Below the pieces are notes generated by a model. It did not search any database. It was given only the letters and a program-made list of their open reading frames with translations, and was not told the DNA's origin. From Mermis nigrescens (lineage: Eukaryota > Nematoda > Enoplea > Mermithida > Mermithidae), in assembly GCA_036768485.1 (NCBI GenBank), contig JAVLUZ010000015.1:233379-297378 (forward strand): a DNA stretch of 64,000 bases. The letters are read 5' to 3'. This document shows positions 52,403 through 61,475 of this stretch, piece by piece (position 1 is the stretch's first letter; the number at the start of each line of letters is the position of its first letter). The translations under genes were made by a program, and so were the position numbers.

Positions 52403-52959
52403 GGTATGCGCCTACTCAGATAACATGATCAACAAAGCTTTTTGATCCGTAACCGGAGAAAAGCACCATGACTGAGGCAGTAAGATAAGTACAGTGAATA
52501 TAGACGATGTGCAGATATAATTTTTATAATATATCAAAATTTCGGCTCAGACCTTTGATTTAGCGCTTTTCAAAAGTATTTTAATATACGGACCGTCGTC
52601 TCATAATTTTACACTAAAAATAAGCCACGGGTGCCTTTTATCAATGCGAATCGTACTGATCACGACAACTGAGTGAAGGGAATGACAAAGCTCATTTACT
52701 TCGACCCTCCCAATGCCACAAACTTCAAGCATAAAATTTCAGAAATGTACTCTTTTGTCCCCGAAAATTCTGATTTTAGAGCTATCTGTTATTCGTTCAC
52801 AACGATTCTCCGACAGCGACGTAAATCAAAGAACATGGAAAATGGAAAGTATACCGTTGTACAAGCGCTGTATCCCATTGGGTCACAGTATACTTTCGAC
52901 ATGAAATGTTAAAACAGAGATCTATTTACTTCACGAATCGTAATAACGACACTTGCGCG
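52403..52959. other. No confident gene; one natural-looking short frame
   Basis: 52673-52912 (79 codons, plus) encodes LIYFDPPNATNFKHKISEMYSFVPENSDF...LRQRRKSKNMENGKYTVVQALYPIGSQYTF and a stop. Composition is that of a real globular protein, and no antisense frame competes over its full length. I do not recognise it; it may be a terminal exon or a transposon relic. Confidence 0.3.
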
Positions 52960-53206
52960 CATAGAAGGGCGGCACCAAATTTCTGGGAGTGCAAGATTTT
53001 TCAAAAGTCGAAAAATGACCTCAAAAATGGTGGTATGGCAAAAAACACCATTTTTCAACGTTTCTCATTGAGCGCTACACATTGGCATCGAAAATTGCAA
53101 AAAAACAAAAAAATTTCAAAAATTGAATGCTAGGGGTATTTTGGTTTCTGGAGGGTTATTTGGTTTCTGTGTGTTGCATACCTCCAAACCCCCACGCCCA
53201 GGTGTG
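52960..53206 (-). mobile_element. MITE family M copy, reversed
   Basis: Starts CATAGAAGGGCGGCACC and ends CACGCCCAGGTGTG. Flanks CTTGCGCG (52952-52959) and CTTGCGTA (53207-53214) agree at 6 of 8, a slightly decayed duplication. Confidence 0.83.
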
Positions 53207-53396
53207 CTTGCGTAACCGTTAAATACTATTACGCTATGTTGGATATAGCGCTTGTAATTTGGATGACGTTCGTTGTATTTTGGGCGCTGAAGCTGCACTG
53301 GCAGATTGATATGACCATACGCAATATGTAGTTTAAGCAGAAATCAATATAAAACAGAAATAGTGCCGGATCCAAGATTTTTGAGAAGGGAGGGAG

Positions 53397-53564
53397 CATA
53401 GGTGGGCAGCACCAAAATTGGGGGGTGCAAGGTTTTTCGAAGGTCAAAAATGGTCTTAAACACGGTGGTATGACGGAAAAACACCATTTTCCAACGTTTC
53501 TCATCGAGTATTTCCTGGGGGTATTCGACCTTCTGGGGATGCATATCCCCCACGCCCACGTGTG
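53397..53564 (-). mobile_element. MITE family M, internally deleted copy (168 bp)
   Basis: Both ends are present (CATAGGTGGGCAGCACC; CACGCCCACGTGTG) but about 85 bp between the TCATCGAG core and the CGACCTTCTGGGG part are missing. Flanks GGAGGGAG and GAAGAAAG agree at 5 of 8. Confidence 0.75.
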
Positions 53565-53851
53565 GAAGAAAGGCGAAATTCCAAATTCCCTAATAGTATC
53601 AAAAAAGTTCGAAAGATCCGTCGATTATTCGTAAAGAAACAGTTTTTGCAGTCTTTTGATAGGCAGAATCATTTCTGATGCGAAAAAATAAAAACTTTCA
53701 AAATTTTCGAAAATTTACTACGAAAAACGCACAAATCTGTTGTGAAAATCGAACAAAGCACCGGGAACAAAATGCAAAATGCCTTCAACGCACAGCGCTC
53801 CTTTTTATGCTAGGTAGTGCTAAGTGATGAATAAAAACTAAAGGACCTGAC

Positions 53852-54359
53852 CTTATGTGAGCGTGAGGGGGCAAGGGGGGAGGTTGAAGGTGTGCACCAG
53901 ACCTGGGCGTGGGGGTTTGGAGGGAAGGGTATACACCCCCCTCCGAAACCAAAATACCCCCCAGAAATCAAAATTCCCCCCCAGAATTCAATTTTCGGAA
54001 ATTTTTTTCGTTTTTTTCACAATTTTTGATGCCAATGGATAGTGCTTTATGAGAAACGTCGAAAAATGGTATTTTTATCGCCATACCACCATTTTGAAGG
54101 CCATTTTTGACCTTCAAAAAATCTTGCACCCCCCAGAATTTTCTTGCTACCCACGTATGGTGTGCACCCCAGAAGGCCAAATACCACCAGAATACAATTT
54201 TTGAAATTTTTTCCGTAATTTTCTGATGCCAATGGATAGTGCTCGACGAGAAACGTTGAAAAATGGTGTTTTTTTGCCATACCATAATTTTTAAGACCGT
54301 TTTTTACTTTTGAAAAATCTTGCACCCCCTTACCCCGAATTTTTAGCTGCCTACTTATG
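53852..54359 (+). mobile_element. Old MITE family M copy containing a younger one
   Basis: The outer copy starts CTTATGTGAGCGTG and ends GCTGCCTACTTATG, with flanks GACCTGAC (53844-53851) and GACTTGAC (54360-54367) agreeing at 7 of 8. Its left G/C-rich part (53852-53897) and its core (54168-54359) are separated by the inner copy. Confidence 0.82.
53898..54159 (+). mobile_element. Inner MITE family M copy with exact duplication
   Basis: Ends CAGACCTGGGCGTGG and GCTACCCACGTATG; an exact 8-bp duplication GTGTGCAC flanks it (53890-53897; 54160-54167). The target lies in the G/C-rich part of the older copy. Confidence 0.9.
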
Positions 54360-54367
54360 GACTTGAC

Positions 54368-54970
54368 ACGAAGCGCAGGAAGTTTGAGAACTTTCACTAA
54401 ATTTAATAGTTTCGTAATAGATAAAAATAATAAGTAAATATTAATAGATAAAACGGAAATTAAAATGTGTTTACTCCAGAAATAAAAAATTGTCCTGTAT
54501 AAATTCTACTGTACTGACGTTAAAAATTAAGGTTTCACGAGCTCTAATGAAGACTCAGTGAATGTCAATAAGCGCAAAGCGCCGGAAAAATAAAAAAAAT
54601 TTAAAAAAAAGAAAAATCATAAAGACACACATCTTTTCCTCATTGCGCCCTACTACTTTTTGACGACAGAAGAAAGCAACTATCCCCACGCATGTAACAG
54701 GGAAATGGGGGATCCCCATCCTAAGTCGGCTTCCCCCATCCCCCAATGCCAGAAAATTTTTAACCCTCTTGATTTTGGAAAAATGAATTTCTTGGCCGTT
54801 TTAAGATGTTTTTTGCCAAAAATTGGAGGTCATCTACCCCCACCCACTTTTTAAAATGGCCGGGACCACCAGCCAAAATTATAAGCCTTAACATGTACGC
54901 TCCCCAAATCCGACCATGAACGTAGATAAAAGGGCATAACGTGACCCGTACTTTCTACACTGCACTATAA
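54368..54970. other. No recognised gene
   Basis: Contains one GCGCAAAGCGCCGG motif (54571) and a G/C-rich patch (54690-54750) with CCCCATCC repeats like those in element F (20080-20150). Confidence 0.3.
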
Positions 54971-54978
54971 GTATATAG

Positions 54979-56736
54979 CAGTGATCGTACGGGGTCAGAT
55001 TTTCACCCCCGATCGGGGTCGGGGTCAGGGATAAAAAACCCCGGTTTTCGGGGTCGGGGTCGGGGTCGGGGTTGAAGATTAACAATTAACATTGCATGAT
55101 TACATACCAATTTGAAAAGGATAAAAACGATACCTCTACTTGTTTGTAGAGCATATTAATAAAGCTGGTTATGTTCAACATTTTATTTTCATTCCAAGTT
55201 CAAGCATGGTTTTAGCAATTTAGCATTACTTTCAATTTTAATCACTAATCGCTCTCGCTTTTTCGTATTCTTCCACAGTTTTTTATAACGGTTTTCTATG
55301 GCGCACTGATTGTAGAGAAGCCAATGGCGCGAAGCGCCGAAAATTTTCGAAATTTTTACCGTTTTCATGTAGAATTTACGCTTTTTTATTGACAAACAGT
55401 TCGTAAATCATAAGTGGCGCAAAGCATCAAGAAATCCACTCATATTTTACCGCCCTAAGACAATAATCGGCGGTGCTAAGCGCAGGAAAATTTAGACGTT
55501 TTTACTCTTTAAACTCAATTTATACCGCTTAAATCATGCAGAACAGATAAACTAATTGCGGTGCGAAGTGCCGAAAATTTTTAAAAATTCCTAATCCTTT
55601 TACCTTTTCTGTCCTCCTAAAAATCTCTTTCAACATGTAGAACGAGATTGTACGGCTGGGGGTCTAGGGTGGCGCGCTCAAGCGCCACCAGCGAGGTCCA
55701 GAGCAGAACCCCCGAAAATGTTGTAAAAAAGCACTCTAATTTTTAATTAATAAAGTTAAAATGTTCGCAAATTGGCAAAATCTCGGTTCTGTATTAAGTC
55801 CAAAAAAAACTTAAAATTGATTAACACCTACACTGCACAAAACTTCTGAGCTGAAATGCGTTTTTCGACCTCTGCTAAGTATATAGCGCAGCAACGGGTC
55901 GCAACCAATAAGTCATTGAAAGATGTATCAATGAGAATTTTGTTTTTACCATTTTCACGCCCATTTGTGGCCTTCTTATTAACTAGTTCAGAAAACAGAA
56001 AATGCGTAAAACTCAAGAAAATTTGGCCTTTCCTTTCATTTAAAATGGAATTATGTGTCCGTAGAAGATCAACAAAGCAGAGAATAGATAAATTGGTACG
56101 CAAACCTATTCGCACTTTTACTATTATGTTAAACAAGCATGTGCAGTTTCATTCAATGAAGTAATAGTGCATTAAATCACTAAAGTACTGCGAAGTGCTG
56201 GATTATTTTAACAGATTCAAGCTTTTAAATTCATTGGATCTGTATAACAATAAATAATAATGACTCGGCGCGAAGCGCCGGAAAATCTTGACGTTTATGC
56301 CTTTTTGAACTCAATGTTCTGGACACATTGCGCCAGAAAAATCAACATAATTTCTGAAAAATTCCGGGGGGGCATGTGCCTCCATTCCTCCCCGGCTATG
56401 TCTGTGATTCCGCAGTAATTTCGGCGCACTTCATAATGGAAAATATGCGAACATGTATGTACGTCTTAACAACATGGCGACCAGGCGTACTTTTTATGAA
56501 ATATCGCGAGTGTCGAGTTTATCATATTAATTTTGCTAGTGAATGAATCGTCCTCGTTCCGTATTTATTTGCTTTTTATACAATTCTTCTATGTACCAAC
56601 TAATAAAATGACATATTTCACCCCCGAAAAAAGGTTCAACCCCGACTCGAAAAATCATGCCCCCGGTCGGGGGTCGGGGTCGGGGTTTAGGCCGGGGTTT
56701 TTCGGGGTCGGGGTCGGGGTCCCCGTACGATCACTG
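54979..56736. mobile_element. hAT-like family D with GGGGTC arrays, 1,758 bp
   Basis: CAGTGATCGTACGGGG at the left and its exact reverse complement at the right (16 bp) are flanked by an exact 8-bp duplication GTATATAG (54971-54978; 56737-56744). GGGGTCGGGGTC arrays lie at 55013-55073 and 56665-56720, oriented the same way. A reversed family C copy fills 55320-56407. No transposase. Confidence 0.9.
55320..56407 (-). mobile_element. hAT-like family C copy inside D, reversed
   Basis: Reversed, it starts CACAGACATAGCCGGGG (at 56407) and runs parallel to 50643-51900: the GGCGC.AAGCGCC palindromes, a conserved block around GTCGAAAAACGCATTTC and a 3' part with TTTACG. Its distal tip (CAGAGACGTAGTCAG in 50643-51941) is missing at 55320, replaced by a GGCGCGAAGCGCC unit. 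Confidence 0.7.
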
Positions 56737-56824
56737 GTATATAGTACCCGTGACGCGTACTTTCTACAGTATGAACTAAACTGACACACTACGTGACCCG
56801 TACTTTCAGCACTGCATTGCATAA

Positions 56825-57017
56825 GTGACAAATAAGTAAGGAATCACTGGAATGAAAAATAGGAAATCAACAGGGTTATTTTTAGCAAATACAAGCTAAC
56901 AAATTAGTGTGCGCCAAGTCAAATCGGAATAAGTGACAGATGAGACAAAGGAATCACCTAAATGAAAAATATAAATCAACAGGGTTGTTTTTCCCAAATG
57001 TGAGTTGGCTAATTATG
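56825..57017. repeat. Two ~85-bp direct repeats
   Basis: GTGACAAATAAG...GGAATCAC..AAATGAAAAATA...AATCAACAGGGTT.TTTTT...CAAAT occurs at 56826-56910 and 56933-57017, about 80% alike. The second copy overlaps the end of the transposase fragment that follows. Confidence 0.6.
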
Positions 57018-57266
57018 CTGGATTGCAACGTTCAAGGGCGTTTTTGTTGCCCAATAATGGCATAAATAAGCCATCTTGTTCAAAGGTAAATGAGCTTCAC
57101 TAAAATAGTTGTCAGCAAACAAAGACTGCTCGGATCTGCAGCCTGGACAGCGCCAAATGAAACCATTTAATTTGCACTTTCCCTGGATAAGCGAATAATT
57201 TTTATCGCACCCCGCACAAAGAACAGATTTATAAATAATGTGCTTCTCACCAAAATATTTTGCTGA
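57009..57266 (-). pseudogene. Merlin/ISXO2-like transposase N-terminal fragment
   Basis: The minus strand is open for 85 codons without a starting ATG. It encodes a zinc ribbon (CAGC ... FIWRCPGC, two CxxC pairs ~23 residues apart) followed by SEQSLFADNYFSEAHLPLNKMAYLCHYWATKTPLNVAIQH. The zinc ribbon with a W before the second pair, then S.F....L.L.K...L.Y.WA....., is the start of ISXO2-like (Merlin) transposases and host proteins derived from them. The frame stops before the DDE core. No ends of a Merlin element were located. Confidence 0.6.
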
Positions 57267-57656
57267 CCTTTTAACTGAACTAGACGCTCAAAATTATTCA
57301 TAATTTCGATCCGACTGATAAAAATGATCTGACTGATAAAAATATGTTTTGCTGCAGTTGTGTGTATTTTTTATGGTCATCCCTTTTATTTTTTATTGTG
57401 TTGTTTGTTTGACACAGGTACTGTATGAGTCATATACAATTAGCAGCCAAACATTACCTATGTACAACCAGTGTAGTGCAGTTTAAACGCTATTTTAACG
57501 CTTCAGTTCTTAAGTTCAATTTGGCCCGAAAAAGATCATTTCTTACACCCCCTCCCCGACACATGGACGTGAAGAGGGGAGGTATGGTGAGTTTGTACCC
57601 CCATAATTCTATTTTCAGAAACATTTTTGGCAATTTTATCCATCCTGACCCCCCAC

Positions 57657-58108
57657 CATAGTTTCCCAAGGTCGAAAGTTCAGGGAGGGGTGAAATACAA
57701 AGCTTGAGGACCACTAAATTAAGAGTCTAGTCTTCGTTGCAGGTTAAATATGAAAAATGGCTAAAACATCCTGTAAAGCATATTTTAATGTGAAAAACTG
57801 CTTTTTAAACTACTTTTTGTCCCATTTTGACTACTTTCGTCACTCTTGTAAGTAAAATATGAGAATTCATCGAAAATTTTGACTTTTCAAATCATTTCAA
57901 GTTCCCTCCAGGTATTTTATGGGTAGACAAAACAGAAATGTATTAGTCGGCGCGAAGCGCCGAAAAACTTTTAACATCTTCGCTGCTTTTATACCCAAAA
58001 ATCATGTAGAAAATGTTTGATAGCTCAAAATCGTCCGACAGTGATTCAAGTCTCGGACCCTGAGGTAGGGGTAATACTCCCCTCACCCCCCCCTATGGGA
58101 ATGTGTGC
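57657..58108. mobile_element. Short copy of element F
   Basis: CATAGTTTCCCAAGGTC with a following GAGGGGTGAAAT (57657-57695) matches the left end of 18932-20531, and AATCGTCCGACAGTGATTCAAGTCTCGGACCCTGA to GGGAATGTG (58026-58105) matches its right end. It lacks the hairpin-rich middle. One GGCGCGAAGCGCCG unit lies at 57948. Flanking octamers agree only at 5 of 8. Confidence 0.6.
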
Positions 58109-58111
58109 CAC

Positions 58112-58351
58112 ACCGTAGGTGGGCGGCACCGAAGTTCTGGGGGGTGGTGCAAGATTATTCAAAGGTCAAAAAATGGCCGTAAAAATAGTGATATGGCTCA
58201 AAAACACCATTTTTCAAAGTTTCTCATTACGTACAATCCATTGGCATCAAAAATTGCGAAAAAAACGAAAAAAATTCTCAAAAATTGAATTGGAGAGCGG
58301 TATTCGGCCGTCTGCGGGATGCATACCACATAACCCCCACGCCAACGTGTG
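58112..58351 (-). mobile_element. MITE family M copy, reversed
   Basis: Starts (AC)CGTAGGTGGGCGGCACC and ends CACGCCAACGTGTG; flanks TGTGCCAC and TATGCAAC agree at 6 of 8. The core (CATTTTTCAAAGTTTCTCAT, TTGGCATC) is clear. Confidence 0.8.
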
Positions 58352-58520
58352 TATGCAACAGTGCTTCATATAACCACAGAACGGATGTTCCATGATTTAA
58401 GTTTTTCGTATTTCAATAGTTTTGATTGCATAATAGTATCACGATTGTTTATTGAAAAGTCAATTCAGTTTTTAATGCGTAAACTTTTGCGAACCATCTT
58501 ATGTACATACTACCAATAGT

Positions 58521-58780
58521 CTGTTTCATTTATCTGAGAGCTTTTCAGTAAATGTTTTCGAAGGCTACAGTAACCTCTTCTTTCTTATTTACTGTAGGTC
58601 GCTAGATCTCACTATAGCTAAGTAGGTATAGCTAAGTAGCAAAAAGGGGGTTTTCAATAACATTTTGCGGCATAATTTTTTCTCGTCTTCCAGCAGATCA
58701 ATCAACTAACAGATAAGAATCGCTCATTCAGCTTATCCTATTTTTATGAGTTGACACTTTAAACACAATAAACTATAGCC
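58521..58780 (+). repeat. TAGTCTGTTTCATTT repeat, longest copy
   Basis: Begins TAGTCTGTTTCATTTATCTGAGAGC and matches reversed 11480-11690 through CAGCAGATCA and ATTCAGCTTATC to AAACACAATAAA. A second, weaker TTTCATTTAATTTTGAGGTTTTT tip lies at 58785. Confidence 0.5.
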
Positions 58781-58907
58781 CCTTTCATTTAATTTTGAGG
58801 TTTTTGAAAAAATTTAAAGTGACTCCAAAAGTGCTTTAAACTGATCACATAATTTCTATATTCTACAGTAGGTATGTCGAGTCAGCTGAGACGTTCGTAA
58901 CTGAGCA

Positions 58908-59164
58908 CATACGTGGGCAGCATGAAAATTCTAGGGGGGGGGGGTGCAAGATGTTTTGAAGGTCAAAAAATGGCCTTAAAAATGGTGGTATGGCGATAAA
59001 AACACCATTTTTCGACGTTTCTCATCAAGCACTATCCATTGGCATCAAAAAATTGCGAAAAAAACGAAAAAATTTTCAGAAATTGAATTCTGGGGGGGGA
59101 TATTTTGATTTCTAGGGGGGTATTTTGGTTCCTGGGGGGTCCAGACCCCCCACGCCCATGTGTG
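58908..59164 (-). mobile_element. MITE family M copy, reversed, near-type length
   Basis: 257 bp; starts CATACGTGGGCAGCATG and ends CACGCCCATGTGTG. Flanks ACTGAGCA (58900-58907) and GCTGAGCA (59165-59172) agree at 7 of 8. Confidence 0.88.
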
Positions 59165-59287
59165 GCTGAGCAGCATTACTGCAACAAAATATTAAAACAC
59201 TTTTGTAGCCCAATTCATGCGGATTAAATTCGAGGAAAAACCTCAAAGTTAAATGAAACAGACTATAAGATGCTAAGAAACGTCGCG

Positions 59288-59420
59288 AACTCCGGCATAG
59301 CTCAGTGGTAAATGTCTGCATGTCCTCGAAGCAACCCGAGTTTGATTCCAGTCGATAGCTTTTTCTTTAGCTCACTTACTGTAGTATGTCCCAGCACTGA
59401 TAAAATGCCTAAATTAAATT
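59288..59420 (+). mobile_element. tRNA-derived SINE copy 2
   Basis: A tRNA-like head with A box TAGCTCAGTGG (59296) and B-box-like GAGTTTGATTCC (59337) continues into TTTAGCTCACTTACTGTAGTATGTCCCAGCACTG, which matches the minus-strand copy at 11290-11435. Preceded (59200-59272) and followed (59460-59570) by pieces of the TAGTCTGTTTCATTT repeat, both reversed. Confidence 0.6.
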
Positions 59421-59579
59421 AATTGGGCGGATAAGTGCATTCAAAATATAAGAATTCCAGACACCCGCGATCACTTAGCTGATGATCTGTAAAATTACAG
59501 TAATTCGTCTTGTTTCGCTTACTGTAGCGATTGAAAAATTCCCTAAAAAGCTCTCAAATAAATGAAACGGACATTACCA

Positions 59580-60109
59580 ACTTTATTGTACTATTGCATG
59601 TTCCCAATATGTTGCATAGTGTATTTAACACGAGTATAAATAAATTTTTGGGTTACTGAGTACAAGTTTTATAATGGTGGAGATTTTCAAGTTAGTCCTT
59701 TTACTGATGTAAAATTTAAGTGAAGCAGTGGTTTAATTAGTACAGCGCAGCGCAGCCAGAGGGGTGTCAAGTTGGGGGTACTTTTCGGGTGTCTACTGTC
59801 TTTTGAGGCCATTGGCAGTGATCAGACCGAGGCCTCGGCCTCGGCAAGATTTGGCGTTATTTGGAGCCTCGGCGCTGAGAGCGAAGCTGAAAAGTGCCGA
59901 GGCGCCGTGGGTTGAAAAATCAAATTTGAATAAGTTTAATATAACTGAACTGAACTGAACTGAAACAATTTAAGACTGAAAACTCGACTATTACGAAGCA
60001 CGTAAGAGAATATTAAAACGTACGGTCGAAAGAATAAAAGCGTACAACAAAAGGCGACGAGCGAGTTATAAAATTGATTGGTTTCATGGTACTTTTACAT
60101 TCATTTATT
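59580..60109. repeat. hAT-like tip with GGCCTCGG units; else unassigned
   Basis: CAGTGATCAGACCGAGGCCTC at 59816 is followed by GGCCTCGG and GCCGAGGCGCC units to 59910. The tip matches families D and E (CAGTGATCxxACCG). No right end is seen. A short run of GAACT repeats follows (59945-59965), then the block shared with 13725-13830. Confidence 0.45.
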
Positions 60110-60310
60110 CTTGCACGCAATGCTACGTTCGCAGCGTTCCTACACTCGCTTTAAACTCCTATCGATTGCTGCAGAAGCCGAACTTTGCCCCTTTGCCCGC
60201 TGAGCCTGTGGATTTTGCTCAATCATCAAACATTTCTGCAGCCGCCCCTCATCGTCCTACGTTTGCAGGTGGACCTCCTTTTGCGGCGGGCCTGTTTGTG
60301 GCCCGTCGGT

Positions 60311-60762
60311 GTTGGACTCGGTTCGTATAGCCGTTGACCTTCAAGAACGTTCTACCAGGGCTGTTGGTTTTAACATCAATGAAGTAAAACCGGCACCGCT
60401 TCTGATCAAAAAAGTTTGATCTAGCCGAAGTTCGTCGCTTGGCGGATGACCATGATTTTGATCCCGACGACATTACCGATTGCTATCGTTTGGGACGGGG
60501 CGATATACCTAATCGAAAATACGAACGCTTGCTCAAAATACAATTTTCCTCAGCACACGCCCGCAACTTGTGGTTGCGAGCTTTCCAGTCGCCTAAACCT
60601 GCGGCGGGCGACAGACGGGATCCTACGCGAATCTGGTTTCGACGCGATTTGTCCGATCAGGAGCGTCAGGACGCTTACGAGGAGCGTCAGTTGCGTCGAA
60701 CGTCCGGCGCTGATGCTAACGAGCGTCGATCGTCGTGGAGGAATAATTCGCGCATAATTTGA
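60311..60762 (+). pseudogene. LINE A ORF1, C-terminal part
   Basis: After one frame change near 60415, codons for FDPDDITDCYRLGRGD, YERLLKIQFSSAHARNLWLRAF and RIWFRRDLSDQERQDAYEERQLRR follow. The order (DvxRLG, then RLLKVxFSSxxxRdxvL, then iRxDLTxxERexxxxLRxE) is that of the C-terminal RNA-binding region of ORF1 proteins in CR1-like LINEs. The N-terminal zinc-finger or coiled-coil part is missing or upstream and unreadable. Confidence 0.65.
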
Positions 60763-60807
60763 GGATGCGGGCCCCCTGGCGGACGGCAGTCAGTTTTGCG
60801 TTGTTAT

Positions 60808-61475
60808 TTAATGCACGTAGTATACTAAATAAACTAAATGAGTTTGATGCATTTTTAACAGCAAATGATTTCGATATCGTGTGTGTGTGAATCCTGGTTA
60901 ACTCCTAGTGTATCTAATGGCTTACTTTGCAATTTAAAGCGTTTTAATGTGTATCGTTCCAATAGGATCAATCGAAAAGGTGGAGGTGTTTTTATTCTTT
61001 CAAAAAGTACTTTAAAATCCTACTTGCCGAAAGTACCGGAAAATCTTTTCAGTGAAGAAATAGTTATTGTTGATTTCATTGGCGTAAGCTCCAAGATTCG
61101 TGTGCTACTTTTTTACAGGGCGCCGGATTATGATTTCTCCCACATGAGAATGCTTTGCCGTGTTATAGAATGGGCCTCTCAGATACAGTATCCTTTTGTC
61201 ATATTAGGTGATTTAAATTTTCCTAATGTAGACTGGTCTAGTTTTATTCTACCTTCGAGTCCTATTAACCGATCTTTTTGCGAGTGTATGCTTTCTCTAT
61301 CTTTTAGTCAAAAAGTTTCTGAACCAACACACGGTATGGATATTTTAGATGTTATTTTTGATGCCCATTCTATCGAAAACATTGAAGTCAACCCACCTTT
61401 TTCTACTAGTGATCACTCGGTTGTTACTTTTTCTCTTAAATGTTCTATCTTGGAAGAAAAAGTTCAGCTAAACTT
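60808..61475 (+). pseudogene. LINE A endonuclease
   Basis: The NARS block (~60808) begins the APE-type endonuclease; after a one-base slip in a GT run (~60885) the frame 60865-61596 has VCESWL (catalytic Glu), NRKGGGVFIL, LLFYRAP, PFVILGDLNFPNVDW (GDLN block), LDVIFDAHSIEN and FSTSDHSVVTF (SDH block). From ~61475 the frame no longer matches the family and passes to the reverse transcriptase frame. All catalytic blocks are present. Confidence 0.8.

Noticed and set aside
59288..59360. Functional tRNA gene
   Set aside because: A and B boxes are present but the acceptor stem does not pair and the B box has a mismatch; the shared body with 11290-11435 shows a SINE.
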